Assembly (NCBI GenBank): GCA_963575745.1
Contig: CAUYUJ010016060.1
Coordinates: 1,210,460-1,274,459, forward strand
Source: Prorocentrum cordatum
Lineage: Eukaryota; Sar; Dinophyceae; Prorocentrales; Prorocentraceae
Direction: 5' to 3'
Length of the DNA: 64,000 bases
Part shown: positions 31,380 through 42,139 of the stretch, one piece after another
Position numbering within the stretch: the stretch's first letter is position 1
How the letters are laid out: every line of letters starts with the position of its first letter
Notes under the pieces: generated by a model
The model's database searches: none
What the model saw: the letters and a program-made list of their open reading frames with translations, nothing else
Told to the model about the DNA's origin: nothing
Made by a program: the position numbers and the translations under genes

Positions 31380-32200
31380 CCCCATTCCCACACATCGCTT
31401 ATGCAAAGAGGGTTGTTGGCAAGTCATCTGAGCTCAGATCGGCGGCTTATTTCTTGCACTCGGCTCGCCATCTCTATCTTCATCGTTGCCGTCAGCATCA
31501 GTTCTGTCATCACGATCTCGCCACCACGTTGGGCCCGTGCCCACGACACAGTTGTCGTCATCATGACCGCTGCCATCGCCACCATCACTTTCGCAATCGC
31601 TATCACGACCATACGCGCGTCCACTTCCCTTGTAGTCGTTCGTTGCCGCTATCAGCTGCCCCCGGGCGCGGCTGGCGGCCCTCCGTGGGGATGTTGCAGC
31701 GGCGAAACCCCAGTCGCGTTGCCGCCTTTGACTCTCCTGCCTACGCTGTGCGCCACGCGACCTCATCGCACCTCTGTAGTTCGGCCTCTGAGCGTCGGGG
31801 CGGGTGCTGGCTTTTTTGCAGAGCGGTGGTCTGCCGACGGGCCTGCGTGTGCGGTCGGCTCCGGGATGCGAGATGTAGTGAGGCATCGTGGGTCCTCGGC
31901 AAGTCCACGCGGGAGTTGCAGCGTGTCCGTGCTTCCCCCCTTTTTGAGAGGCGGTTCTCCCGTCCCCGCCCGCTCTCCACCTGCCTCTGCCCTTGTACCA
32001 TCCCCCGGGCTTCCTTCTACTTCCCCCCCTTCCAGCGCCGAAGGCGGCCTTGGAGGCGACGGTGGTCAAATCTATTCACCTTGGAGCACGCGCGTCGACA
32101 TACAGACCGAGCAGGAGCCCGTTCCTGATGCTGGCCCTAGTCATCCAGACAGAGAGAGAGAGAGAGAAACAAAAAAAACGAGAGAGTGAACGGGCAAGCT
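31380..32200. other. unresolved open frames on both strands
   Basis: The plus strand is open for 273 codons (31368-32189) and the minus strand for 211 codons (32069-31434). The latter ends in an acidic stretch (RDRDDRTDADGNDEDRDGEP). The underlying DNA between 31450 and 31620 is CATCAC/GATGGT-like low complexity, which explains opening in several frames. I make no gene call. Confidence 0.3.
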
Positions 32201-32317
32201 AGGTGCGCTCGCGCCATTTCTGACAGATCCCTCTCTGCGCTTATTGTTGCTCGTTCCTCGGATATCTATAAAACACCGTCGTTTTATGCGCAATCGGAAA
32301 CAGGGGAGCTGCTTACA

Positions 32318-33215
32318 TAGGAGGAGGAAGAGGAAGAGGAGGAGGAGGAGGAGGAACAGGAGGAGGATGAAGGAGGAGGACGAGGGCGAACAGCAGCAGC
32401 AGGACTTGAAGACGAAGGAGTGGGAGGAGCAGGCGGACCGGGGAAAGGCAGAGGAGGGGAATTATGAGGGACGACAACGATGAAGAAGGACTCGGATCCA
32501 GAAACGTGGCCCGCGCTGGGGCGAGAGAACGATGGGGGCAAAGCGCCAATTCGAAGATGAGGCCCACGCTGCAGCGGGAATACCATCTTTGAAGCACCGA
32601 AGACAATCGGGTTGCAAGGCACGTTGGGCAGGCAACGTTTGACATATTGTGGTTTACCCCACATAGCTACGCGGGGAGGGGCGAGCATGTTCCGTACAGG
32701 GTCGGGGGAGAGAGGAGATCAGTATTCATAGTGTGTCATTGGAGAGGGGCAGAGAGAGAGAGAGAGCGAGAGGCATGGAGAGAGCGAGAGAGAGAGAGAG
32801 GGAGAGAGAGAGAGAGAGAACCATGCAACAACACAAGCGAAGGTAAAAGAGAGAGCGAGAGATAGAGAGAGAGAGAGTGATGGATAGAGAGAGCTGCATG
32901 AAGAGGATCCAGCTGAGAGGAACATTATGAGGAGTGTGAGGAGGAAGACGAGGGACATACTCAACTGAGCAAGTTCCCTGACAGCGCAATGTAATGCGGT
33001 GCATGAGGACAATACAAATGACAACGACGACGAGAAGAACAACGAACAGTAATGATGGGGAGGACGAGGCGGATCTTGTGGACGAGGAAGACGAGGAAGT
33101 TGAGGTCGAGGGGAACGACGCAGAGGCTGATGCGAAGGAGGAGGATGAGGAGGAGCATAATGAGAAGGATGAGGAGGAGGAGGAGGAGGAGGAGGAGGAG
33201 GAGGAGGAGTATGGC
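32318..33215. repeat. purine low-complexity blocks
   Basis: GGA tract (32320-32375), GAGAGA microsatellite blocks (32745-32890), and a GAGGAC/GAGGAG tract (33060-33215) that would encode a poly-acidic frame. Intervening sequence shows no gene. Confidence 0.88.
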
Positions 33216-33289
33216 GACGACGAAAGAGAACGAGGACAAGTATCTAATGGCCTTTGGCCCATCCCGCCACCGTGTTTGGGTTTTTGGTC

Positions 33290-33430
33290 TGAGTTTCAGG
33301 GATGCGTCTTCGGGTCTCTTCAGAGTGCTCTCGGGGGCCTCTTGAGAACAGTTTGGTGGCCTCTGGGGAGCCTCTTGGCGGGTCTATTGGGAGCCTCTTG
33401 GTGCTTTCCGGGGGCTCATGGGGTCGGGGG
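33290..33430 (+). repeat. degenerate TCTTGGGGCC block
   Basis: Variants CTCTCGGGGGCC, CCTCTTGAGAAC, CTCTTGGCGGG, CTCTTGGTGC. Same strand as the other blocks. Confidence 0.65.
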
Positions 33431-33609
33431 CTCGAAATGTCCCTACAAAGACAGCGCTGTCTCGTCAGGGGAGACAGGTGCCGAACAGGACGAGGACGCC
33501 ACGTCGGGGACCCACTCCTCGCCGCCTGGCGACAGAGGCGGCGGCAACCAACTCTACTGGAGATGACCATCTCTCCCCGCGCCGCCACAACGCTGCGCCG
33601 CGACCCCCC

Positions 33610-33737
33610 TGGCATCGCTCGGACGTGTGCATGTTTCCTTCGGCGAGGACCATCGAGGAGCATCCTTGACCATCTGGCGAAACAACCACGCACGAAACCG
33701 ACAAAAAGCACAGGGAATGGACGTCTGAGCGACGGCA
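33610..33737. mobile_element. F3 short TIR element, copy 3
   Basis: 128 bp: TGGCATCGCTCGGACGTG at the left, ACGTCTGAGCGACGGCA at the right. A C-rich hexamer flanks both sides (CCCCCC before; GGGCCCCCC after), so the target duplication is ambiguous. Confidence 0.82.
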
Positions 33738-33739
33738 GG

Positions 33740-34505
33740 GCCCCCCGCGCCCCCTGCGCCGCCCACTCTCCGCGGCCCCCGCGGAGGCCGCCGCTGCCCC
33801 CCTGCCCTGACTGACGGCCCCCGCGCCCCACGCCCGCCAGCCCCCGCACGACGAATAGAGGTGGTGAGCGGCCAATGCTGTGAATCCGTGGCCGGAGGCG
33901 TGGTGACCGCGAGCTACATCGCTTAACCTTTCTCGGGGGTGGACAGAACCCCCAACAGTGACACGTCGATTAGTGAATTGTCCGTGTTCGGTTCTCGAGA
34001 GGGCGCCGTGGCCGTTATTTTCCAGGCTTGCGCCCGCCAGATTTTGGCCTCAGGTCGTTTTCACTAAACCACGTTTTACTAAAGGGGGGTCTGTCCATCC
34101 CCGACTTTCCCTGCCTGCCGGTCGCTGCCTTGCCCTTTATACCTGGCCCGCCTACTTCCCGCCCCACTCACTCACACCTCCTCACTCCTGTGGCCGCGGG
34201 GACGGTCGGGTGCTTCATGGGGGGGAACGGGGAGGGGCTCTCGCCGACGGCCGCCCTGACAGGGGCCAGAGAGGCCGCGGCCAACCGCCACGCGCTGCGC
34301 GCCAGACAGCCTCCCGATCGGCCTCCTCCGCGTCCCACCGCTGCTTTCCCCTTCCTTGTCTCCCTCTTGTCTGGCCCTCTGCGCGTGGCAGGGTGGTCTC
34401 GGCCGCCCGCGCTCGTGGGCCCGGCAACGCATGGCTGGTGATGCGAAGCCCGAAACCAGCCGAGAAAAGCACCGGAACGGGACGGAGGTTGGGGGTGGAC
34501 CGCCA
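33740..34505. other. no gene seen
   Basis: GC-rich sequence with overlapping frames on both strands. No domain, tRNA or repeat boundary was recognised. Confidence 0.4.
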
Positions 34506-34509
34506 GATT

Positions 34510-34540
34510 GTGTGTTTTGTGTGGGTTTTTTTCCCGTGGG

Positions 34541-34595
<55 letters not shown>

Positions 34596-34649
34596 ACACA
34601 TTACACACAAAAAAAACACACAGACTCTGTGTGTGTGTTTTTCCCAACC
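34510..34649. repeat. TTTTTTCCCGTGGGAA, CA microsatellite and TGTGTTTTTCCC
   Basis: A (CA)n run at 34542-34600 is flanked by GTGGGTTTTTTTCCC on the left and AAAACACACAGACTCTGTG then TGTGTTTTTCCC on the right. Confidence 0.9.
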
Positions 34650-35886
34650 ATCCTGTGGTGTTGGGTCCTCGTTTTGAAGAGACAGCGCCCCGCGTCCCAC
34701 CTCCTCTCCTCCTCCTCCCCCTCCTCGCCCTCCTCCCCTCCTCCCCCTCCTTGCCCCTCGGCACACCCCTCCAGGGCAGCGTTTCGTAGCCCCATAGGGA
34801 GCTCCACCGAAGGCCCCAGTGGCACAGCCCGCATGCGGTTCCCCCACCCAGGGCAGCGTTTCGTAGCCCCATAGGGAGCTCCACCGAAGGTCCCAGTGGC
34901 ACAGCCCGCATGCGGTTCCCCCACCCAGGGCAGCGTTTCGTAGCCCCATAGGGAGCTCCACCGAAGGCCCCAGTGGCACAGCCCGCATGCGGTTCCCCCA
35001 CCCAGGGCAGCGTTTCGTAGCCCCATAGGGAGCTCCACCGAAGGTCCCAGTGGCACAGCCCGCATGCGGTTCCCCACCCAGGGCAGCGTTTCGTGGCCCC
35101 ATAGGGAGCTCCACCGAAGGTCCCATGGGACCATAGGGAGCTCCACCGAAGGTCCCAGTGGCACAGCCCGCATGCGGTTCCCCCACCCAGGGCAGCGCTT
35201 CGTGGCCCCATAGGGAGCTCCACCGAAGGTCCCAGTGGCACAGCCCGCATGCGGTTCCCCCACCCAGGGCAGCGTTTCGTAGCCCCATAGGGAGCTCCAC
35301 CGAAGGTCCCAGTGGCACAGCCCGCATGCGGTTCCCCCACCCAGGGCAGCGTTTCGTAGCCCCATAGGGAGCTCCACCGAAGGTCCCAGTGGCACAGCCC
35401 GCATGCGGTTCCCCCACCCAGGACAGCGTTTCGTGGCCCCATAGGGAGCTCCACCGAAGGTCCCAGTGGCACAGCCCGCATGCGGTTCCCCCACCCAGGG
35501 CAGCGTTTCGTGGCCCCATGGGAGCTCCACTTGAGGCCCCAGTCGCGCAGTTCGCATGCGCCCCCCCTCCCCCCCACCCAGGGCAGCGCTTCGTGGCCCC
35601 ATAGGGAGCTCCCCCGAAGGTCCCAGTGGCGCAGTTCGCATGCGTCCAGTACTGCGCTTCGTGGCCCCATAGGGAGCTCCACCGAAGGTCCCAGTGGCGC
35701 AGTTCGCATGCGTCCTCCCAACACCCAGTACAGCGTTTCGTGGCCCCATAGAGCTCCACCGAAGGTCCCAGTGGCGCACTTCGCATGCGTCCCCCCCACC
35801 CAGTACAGCGTTTCGTGGCCCCATAGGGGGCTTCCCCGAATGCGATACCCACAACTGCAGATGGTTGGGTCTTTCGCCAGGCTAAT
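34650..35886 (-). repeat. composite repeat element B (77-bp array)
   Basis: On the minus strand it starts AATTAGCCTGGCGAAAGACC and ends GGACCCAACACCACAGGATG then GTTGGG. Between are about 13 units of 77 bp containing CGCATGCGGGCTGTGCCACT and GGTGGAGCTCCCTATGGGG, then a GGA tract with GCTGTCTCTTCAAAACGAGG. Units near 34.8-35.5 kb are almost identical; those toward 35.8 kb are older. The long minus-strand frames across it are repeat translation. Confidence 0.93.
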
Positions 35887-35889
35887 TCC

Positions 35890-35921
35890 CACAGACTCTG
35901 TGTGTTGTGTGTGTGTGTGTT

Positions 35922-35953
<32 letters not shown>

Positions 35954-36055
35954 GTTTGTTTCTGTTTCCAACACCCTCTGTGTGTGTGTGTTTTCCCACA
36001 GTGTGTTTTCTCCCACAGTGTGTTTTTTTCCCACGTGTGTGTTTTCCCCACAGGC
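35890..36055. repeat. TG-rich and TTTTCCCACAGTGTG cluster
   Basis: TG words then three copies of GTGTGTTTTCTCCCACA-like units. Resembles 27660-27812 and 34510-34649. Confidence 0.88.
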
Positions 36056-36230
36056 CCTTGAAGGGCTCAGGCCGCGCAATGCCGCCCGCTTGGGGCCTTC
36101 TCCCACTGCTCACGTGGCGTTTGGCCGCGGAAAGCCGTCCTAGTGAACCGCGTGGCCTGCCCACAAGCCGCGCGCCAGCCTGGTTCGCCACGGCCGCCGC
36201 TGGAGGGGGGGGAGGAGTTACCATTCGTTG

Positions 36231-36355
36231 GAGTGACCTTTGGTGCGGACACAGATGGGTCCCCAGATGGCCGAAAACGAGGCAGGAGCAGCGGCCTGCG
36301 CGCCCAGGTTTGGTCCCCCCGCGGCCCCCCAAAAGCCGCGCACCAAAGGTCACTC
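36231..36355. mobile_element. F8 inverted-repeat element, copy 2
   Basis: Ends GAGTGACCTTTGGTGCGG and CCGCGCACCAAAGGTCACTC. It lies in the spacer between elements B and C. TTACC occurs at about 36218-36222 and again at 36356-36360, a weak hint of a target duplication with asymmetric ends. Confidence 0.78.
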
Positions 36356-36379
36356 TTACCCAGAGTCACTCTTGCGTGT

Positions 36380-36835
36380 ACCCGAGAGGGGATCCATCAA
36401 TCAATTGCCACACAGCCCCACTCCACGGGGAAAGCCACCGCGGCGGAAGGTTCTCAAACCTCCCCCCTACGCTCGGTGGAGACCCCCCATGCGCCCCCCC
36501 TGGCTGACTATCTGGGAATCCTGCACGTCGTTGACTTCCCGTCGCTGCTGTGGGGGGCGCCTGTGGGGGGCTGCCATGAGCAGGGGGCGAGGCCTTTCGG
36601 CCTTCACCCTGGCGAGCGTGGACCCTTCCCGCCGCCGCCACAGCCTCTCCTTTTTCCTCACTGGGAGTTCTGATCGGCTCCCCCCCCCCGTCTCTTCGCT
36701 ACCATCGGCCGTTCTCTACCAGACAAAACCCAGCAGCCAAGCCGACCGAACCTAGTGGTCTGGCAGTTTTCGTTGCGATCAAACCAAATCACACCAGAGG
36801 ATCTAGTAACCAAGCATCGCCGCGAGCATTGCTCT
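36380..36835. other. spacer between B and C, no gene seen
   Basis: GC-rich to mixed sequence with no repeats recognised elsewhere in the window. Confidence 0.4.
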
Positions 36836-36840
36836 GGCAA

Positions 36841-37761
36841 AATTAGCCTGGCGAAGGACCCAACCATATGCAGTTGTGGGTATCGCATTCGGGGGAGCCC
36901 CGTATGGGGCCACGAAACGCTGTACTGGGTGGGGGGGGCGTATGCGAACTGCGCCACTGGGACCTTCGGTGGAGCTCCCTATGGGGCCACGAACCGCTGC
37001 CCTGGGTTGGGGGGAACGCATGCGAACTGCGCCACTGGGGCCTTCGGTGGAGCTCCCTATGGGGCCACGAGACGCAGCCCTGGGTGGGGGAACCGCATGC
37101 GGGCTGTGCCACTGGGACCTTCGGTGGAGCTCCCTATGGGGCTACGAGACGCTGCCCTGGGTGGGGGAACCGCATGCGGGCTGTGCCACTGGGACCTTCG
37201 GTGGAGCTCCCTATGGGGCCAGGGGGAACCGCATGCGGGCTGTGCCACTGGGACCTTCGGTGGAGCTCCCTATGGGGCTACGAAACGCTGCCCTGGGTGG
37301 GGGAACCGCATGCGGGCTGTGCCACTGGGACCTTCGGTGGAGCTCCCTATGGGGCACGAAACGCTGCCCTGGGTGGGGGAACCGCATGCGGGCTGTGCGC
37401 TGCCCTGGGTGGGGGAACCGCATGCGGGCTGTGCCACTGGGACCTTCGGTGGAGCTCCCTATGGGGCTACGAATGGGGGAAAGTGGAGAACCGAATGCAT
37501 GGGCTGTGCCACTGGGACCTTCGGTGGAGCTCCCTATGGGGCTACGAAACGCTGCCCTGGGTGGGGGAACCGCATGCGGGCTGTGCCACTGGGACCTTCG
37601 GTGGAGCTCCCTATGGGGCTACGAACGTGTGAGGGGTGTGCCGAGAGCAGAGGCAAGGAGGGGGAGGAGGGAGGAGGGCGAGGAGGGGGAGCAGGAGGAG
37701 AGGAGGTGGGACGCGGGGCGCTGTCTCTTCAAAACGAGGACCCAACACCACAGGATGGTTG
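36841..37761 (+). repeat. composite repeat element C (77-bp array)
   Basis: Plus-strand counterpart of B. It starts ATTAGCCTGGCGAAGGACCC, then about nine or ten complete or truncated 77-bp units. One unit is cut short near 37400 and another has an insertion near 37470. Then come GTGAGGGGTGTGCCGAGAGC, a GGA tract, and the tail GACCCAACACCACAGGATGG. Confidence 0.93.
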
Positions 37762-37780
37762 GGAAAAAAAGAGCAAAGAG

Positions 37781-37818
37781 CCGGCGACTCCTGGAACGAA
37801 CGCTCCAGGAGTCGCCGG
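37781..37818. other. perfect 15-bp stem-loop
   Basis: CCGGCGACTCCTGGA, an 8-nt loop ACGAACGC, and TCCAGGAGTCGCCGG. It sits 20 bp beyond the tail of element C. Confidence 0.9.
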
Positions 37819-37914
37819 TGTCTCGGTCTGACCGGCCTCGAGGGCCGACGGGCCCTTTTGGGGGGGGGGGGGAGGGCAGCGCCGGCGGGATTCTCGCATG
37901 CTTTCAGGAAGTAG

Positions 37915-38035
37915 GAGGAGGGAGGAGGGATGCCAGGGAGGAGGGATGCCAGGGAGGGATGCCAGGGAGGGCTGCCAGGGAGCCATAGGGAAGGATGCCA
38001 GGATGCTTCCAGGAGCCAGGAGGAGGGAGGATCGG
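37915..38035. repeat. GGGATGCCAGGGAGG minisatellite
   Basis: About seven units of GGGATGCCAGGGAG with variants. Related words return at 38250-38300. Confidence 0.88.
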
Positions 38036-38159
38036 CGTCCCCCCAACATACTTATGCTCTATGTTCGTCGCCCCCAACAGGGCGACGCGCGCACCGAGAA
38101 TTCTTATGGTAGATGCGTCGTGGCGGGCGCTTTCTGGCCACAACGCTCGAGAAACGATA

Positions 38160-38230
38160 TACTACAAGATGGGTATACTATATGTTCGGGTCGTACGCGC
38201 GCCTCCACGGCGGACATATAGTATCAGTAT
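38160..38230. other. imperfect ATATAGTAT hairpin
   Basis: GGGTATACTATATGTTC and GGACATATAGTATCAG face each other across about 25 bp. This is an AT-rich island in GC-rich DNA. Confidence 0.6.
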
Positions 38231-38690
38231 GTCTCTCTGCGTCCCAGAAGAGGGATGCCAGGGAGGAGGGGGCAGGAGGAGGGAGTCGGAGGGAGGAGGG
38301 ACAAACCCTCCCGCAGTCCACGGCCGAACTCGCCCCGGGGGTCACGCAGTTCAAGTTTTCGCGCCAGGTGGTCCGCACCACGAGGACGGCCGCCGCCGCC
38401 CCCGCCCGTCTCCTGGGGGCGTCAGCCTTCTGGTGGGAGGGGGGCCCCACTGCACTGAGGCAGGATAAGGCCGATTCATGTCCCACCCCAGGGATGAGGA
38501 GGAGGAGGAGGCTGGAGGAGGAGGGGGGAGCAGAATGAGGAGGAGGAGGAGGAGGAGGAGGGGGGACGAGGGACGAGGCCTGGCGCAACGGTCCGTCGAG
38601 GCGGACAGCAGGCAGGAGCGGCCAGGGGCCAGGGACCTCACAGGAGGTCGGTGAAGGCGGACGCCAGTAGCACCCCGAACTACCCGCCCC

Positions 38691-38816
38691 CTGTCTAAGG
38701 AGGGCCAGACGGGCGATCCATGCAACGAAGCCAGAGTCCAGCAGTTCCACGCGCAGGAGGCGCGGTGAGGGCCAGCTCACGACACTCAGGTCGTTGAAGG
38801 CCACAGGCAGCAGTCC
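38691..38816 (-). CDS. coding-like island on the minus strand
   Basis: The minus frame reads LLPVAFNDLSVVSWPSPRLL, then RVELLDSGFVAWIARLALLR. About 80 per cent of codons end in G or C and the composition is natural. An acceptor-like CTTGGAG precedes it and CAG|GGGGCG follows. This is one of few minus-strand islands. No domain is recognised, and a chance frame is possible. Confidence 0.3.
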
Positions 38817-38869
38817 TCCAAGACAGAGACAGTGCGCAGAAACACGTCGACGTTCAATACCCGTCGACG

Positions 38870-39400
38870 AATTTGGAGGCTGTAGAAAAAGAAATCGACC
38901 GATCCGAATGTATTGTAGAATCGATCGCACACTCGCTGCATCTGTACGGGCACGCCTCGAACTCAAGACAGACGGTCTTGATAGCCATCCGCATCGGATT
39001 GCCAGGGAGACATTGCCCGTGGGGTGGACACCCTTGCGGAGCTTTTTCTTGCGCAAGTTGACGTTCGAGAGACAGGTCTTACCCTTTTTTCCTTGCCATT
39101 CGGGATCCCGCCGCGTCCTTCAATCAGCTGGTTAGGTACTCCGCCTCCTGACCAGGCCACGCACGCCACACAGAAAATGAGTGGGCCAGCTCGTCGAAGA
39201 CGGAGTCCATTCCACTCGATAAGCTCGGATCGAGGCCACTCTGAAACCAGCTATTCGCCAACATCCCCAGGGTCTTCAGGAGCCACAGCCGCATCCAGGG
39301 CGTCCATCCTGAACTCGCCTACGTCGGAGACTGAGAAGGGAACACCTTCTCCAACGTCAATCATAGCTTCAGCACGCAGCCAATCAAAGCGTGAAGGTGA
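38870..39400. other. no gene called
   Basis: A plus frame has EAVEKEIDRSECIVESIAHS near 38875-38935, but it soon loses coding character, and a minus frame is also open. Confidence 0.35.
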
Positions 39401-39404
39401 GGAG

Positions 39405-39846
39405 GAGGGGTGAGAGGGTGGAGCAGAGAGGAGGAGAAGGAGGAGGAGGAGGAGGAGGAGGAAGAGGGAAGAGGAGGAGGGGGGAGGAGGGAGGAAGGGG
39501 GAAGGTGGAGGAAGAGGGAGGAGAGGGATGACGAGGGAGGTGTCGGCCTCCCAGGGGGAGGAGGCTTTAGTGCACCCAGGCAGCGGCGCCATACCCATTG
39601 CCCCCTCCCACCCGCCCTGGTATGAAGGTGATGAATGAGGAGGGCCAGGAGAAGGAGGAGGAGGAGGAGGCGGAGGAGGAGGATGAGGAGGATGAGGAGG
39701 AGGAGGAGGAGGAGGAACAAGAGGAGGAGGCGGAGGAGGAGGACGAGGAGGAGGAGGAGGAGGAACAAGAGGAGGAGGCGGAGAAGGAGGAGGAGGAGTT
39801 GGAGGAGGAGGATGATGAGGAGGAGGAGGAGGAGAAGAAGGAGTAG
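39405..39846. repeat. GGA/GAGGAG purine tracts
   Basis: Two long tracts (39405-39535 and 39650-39846). The second is open as poly-Glu with some Asp/Gln, the first as poly-Glu/Gly/Arg. Confidence 0.95.
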
Positions 39847-40209
39847 AGGGGTGGGGGGGGCGTGTTTAGGGCCGCCGCCCCAGCGAGCGGGCAGGCAGGG
39901 GCCCCCTGGCGCCCCCTGGCCGCGTGGAATTATGCGTTCTTGGCGCCAGGAGGCCCGCCCACTAGGAGCGTGTCATCGGAACGCTCCTTACTTCCTCAAG
40001 GGACCTTCGCGCGTGAAAAACAAATCATAATTCCTTCCCCACTACTGCGCACAAGCGTGCGAACGCGGTGCCAGCAGGCCCCAGGGATATCAGTAAAATG
40101 AGCCGGTCGCCCGTCCAGGCTTCGAAGTCTCACCCGCTGAAACAAGCGATTGTGTATTGCTTTGCCGTGGAGGGTCTGGAACAACGCGCATGGCGCGAAG
40201 CGCCAGTGC

Positions 40210-40259
40210 AGTTGTGTGTGTATATATATACACACAGATTCCTCCTCCCTCTCTCCTCC

Positions 40260-40291
<32 letters not shown>

Positions 40292-40315
40292 CTCTTCCTC
40301 CTCCTCTCTCACTCC
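40210..40315. repeat. TA microsatellite and TCC tract
   Basis: TGTGTATATATATACACACA, a 20-bp near-palindrome, is followed by a TCC/TTCC tract (40230-40312) that directly precedes a coding-like island. Confidence 0.93.
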
Positions 40316-40337
40316 GCCGCGCGCGAACTCCCGACAG

Positions 40338-40445
40338 GACCGGCGCTCCCTTGTCGGACTTGCAGGACGCGGTCAGCAAGTTAGAGACGAACGCAGAGAG
40401 GAGAAAGACCACCGCGAGGCATTGGTGGAAAGGGTCAGGGCGAGG
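40338..40445 (+). CDS. coding-like island after TCC tract
   Basis: The tract ends in TCCCGACAG and the following frame reads TGAPLSDLQDAVSKLETNAE then RRKTTARHWWKG. A helical, charged segment with about three quarters GC third positions. The pyrimidine tract plus CAG makes a good 3' splice site. The frame remains open to TGA at 40501-40503 but becomes Gly-rich after about 40445. A rival plus frame is basic/acidic (VRDERREEKDHREALVERV) with poorer codon bias. Unrecognised. Confidence 0.35.
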
Positions 40446-40559
40446 AGGAGCAGGATCGGTAGCGGCAGGAGCAAGGGGGGAGGGGAAGGGTTTATGGCAT
40501 TGAGGAAGATGAGAGGAGGAAAGTCCGGATAAAAAGTATGAGGCAGATAGTATGTCCGT

Positions 40560-41200
40560 GGCGATCTTGGGTAAAAGAGGATTGAACGACAATTGGACGC
40601 ATTCTGGTTGTCGGCCTCAGTTCTGGGCTGTTGCGCTGGGACGTATAAGCAAAGTTTGGCTGTATTTTCAATGGGAGGCACCTGAGCTGTCGTCACCATG
40701 CTGTTGTCTAATATTGTCTGACTCGTCTTCCAACGTGTACATCAGGACACAAGGAGTGTCCACGCCATATCTGCACAACCTCTTTCGTGTTCAAAGCACG
40801 ATGTGCCTGACGATGGTACTGCTTCGCTGCGGACCTACGACATTCATGCCCTTTTGAGCCAGAGAAGCTTTATCATTACGGTCCGGAACTACTGCTTAGC
40901 TCGTCGCTCCGTAGGTTCTGGCCCACCACGCTTCGGCGCGACACGTCATCCACGTCCCAGCCCCCTGGCTGCAACGTCCCAAGCATTTCCCGACCTCCCG
41001 CCCCGTCGAGCGGAGCGACACGTCATCCACTCGCAAGGTATAGCGTGTCGTCGGGGCCCCAGCCGCGACGCGCCATGCACAAATTCTGGACCGCATCGCG
41101 TACCAAATCAGATGCCAAAACTACGCATCGTGTTGTCATCACGCGTGCTGGCCTCGGGTGCATCGATGGCTCTTCTGTGTCAACCGCCCCTCGACCCTCA
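40560..41200. other. mostly unique sequence, no gene called
   Basis: ACACGTCATCCAC occurs twice (40940 and 41020). Open frames on both strands have no motif. Confidence 0.4.
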
Positions 41201-41209
41201 TTCCTCCAA

Positions 41210-41520
41210 GTGGGGTCCACACTGTTTGGTATGGCGTATGGCATGATATGTGAGCAATCGTCGCAGATTCGCAGATTCCAGCGGCGACGGCGCACTCGCC
41301 AGACGAGAACAAAACCATCTAACAGGCTACGGCCTCCTCGCCCTGGTCGTAGACGGCCCCCCGCGCGCATGCACGCACGCTCGCACGATGGTGGGTGTCC
41401 TAGGCTTGACCATCATTCGTCCAATTGGAGTTCCGACTGAATGGTATGGCGCATGGCATGGCAAGCGCCGCAGATTCCAGCGCCATCGGCGCACTCGGAA
41501 ACGATCGCCTTGCTGATCTC
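41210..41520. repeat. about 200-bp imperfect direct duplication
   Basis: Two copies (41208-41305 and 41414-41505) share TTGGTATGGCGTATGGCATG-like and CGCAGATTCCAGCG then GGCGCACTCG. Confidence 0.7.
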
Positions 41521-41804
41521 AAGCACCCTCTCGTGCATGTCTGCTCAGATGCGCTCAGCCTCGGCAGACTTACCACAAGGCCATCAGCAAGGGAGCTCAG
41601 ATGATACATCACGGGAATGGGCTGGCTTGTCTCGGCGACAGTCCCGGCCAATCGCCGCGTGTCACAGTTGTGGAGATCACAGGCGAAGCCTTCCCGTCAC
41701 AGGCGCCATAGTTGGTGGTCACACACATTCCCCGGCCGCGGGGCTTGGAGATGGGAGTCGCCGCCGCCACCGATCGGCCACGCGCGGAGCGGGGCAGTGG
41801 AAGG

Positions 41805-42035
41805 GGGGAAGGCCTCTCAGAAGCAGCCCTGCTTCTGAGAAGGCGCGGGCCTCCTCTATGGATGCAGTTTCCTTCTAAGAAGCAGCTTCCTTCTGAGAAG
41901 CAGCTTCCTTCTAAGAAGCAGTTCCCTTCTAAGAAGCAGGTTCCTTCTAAGAAGCAGTTCCCTTCTAAGAAGCAGCTTCCTTCAAAGATGCAGTTCCCTT
42001 CTAACAAGCAGCCTCCCCCCTGTGCGCGCCGCCAA
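41805..42035. repeat. 18-bp AAGAAGCAGCTTCCTTCT array
   Basis: About eight 18-bp units (41860-42010) with A/G and CT/TC changes, within a larger segment (GAAGGCGCGGGCCTC) that also appears at 45155-45230 and 50275-50350. Because the unit is 18 bp, it stays open as Lys-Lys-Gln-x-Pro-Ser repeats on plus and Cys-Phe-Leu-Glu-Gly-x on minus. Confidence 0.9.
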
Positions 42036-42139
42036 CAGACAGTCCCCGGCCCGAGCCTTGGGATGGGCATCGCCGCCACCGGGACGGGTACCCGGTCACG
42101 TTTTTTTCTAGCAGCGCGCCAGGAGGTGTCGGGGACGGA

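Noticed and set aside
34215-36353. 712-codon minus frame with CATGTFGGAPYGATKR repeats
   Set aside because: The 77-bp unit changes frame every copy, so the protein repeat is a by-product of element B.
37781-37818. Rho-independent terminator
   Set aside because: The perfect hairpin has no following T run and the window shows no bacterial gene organisation.
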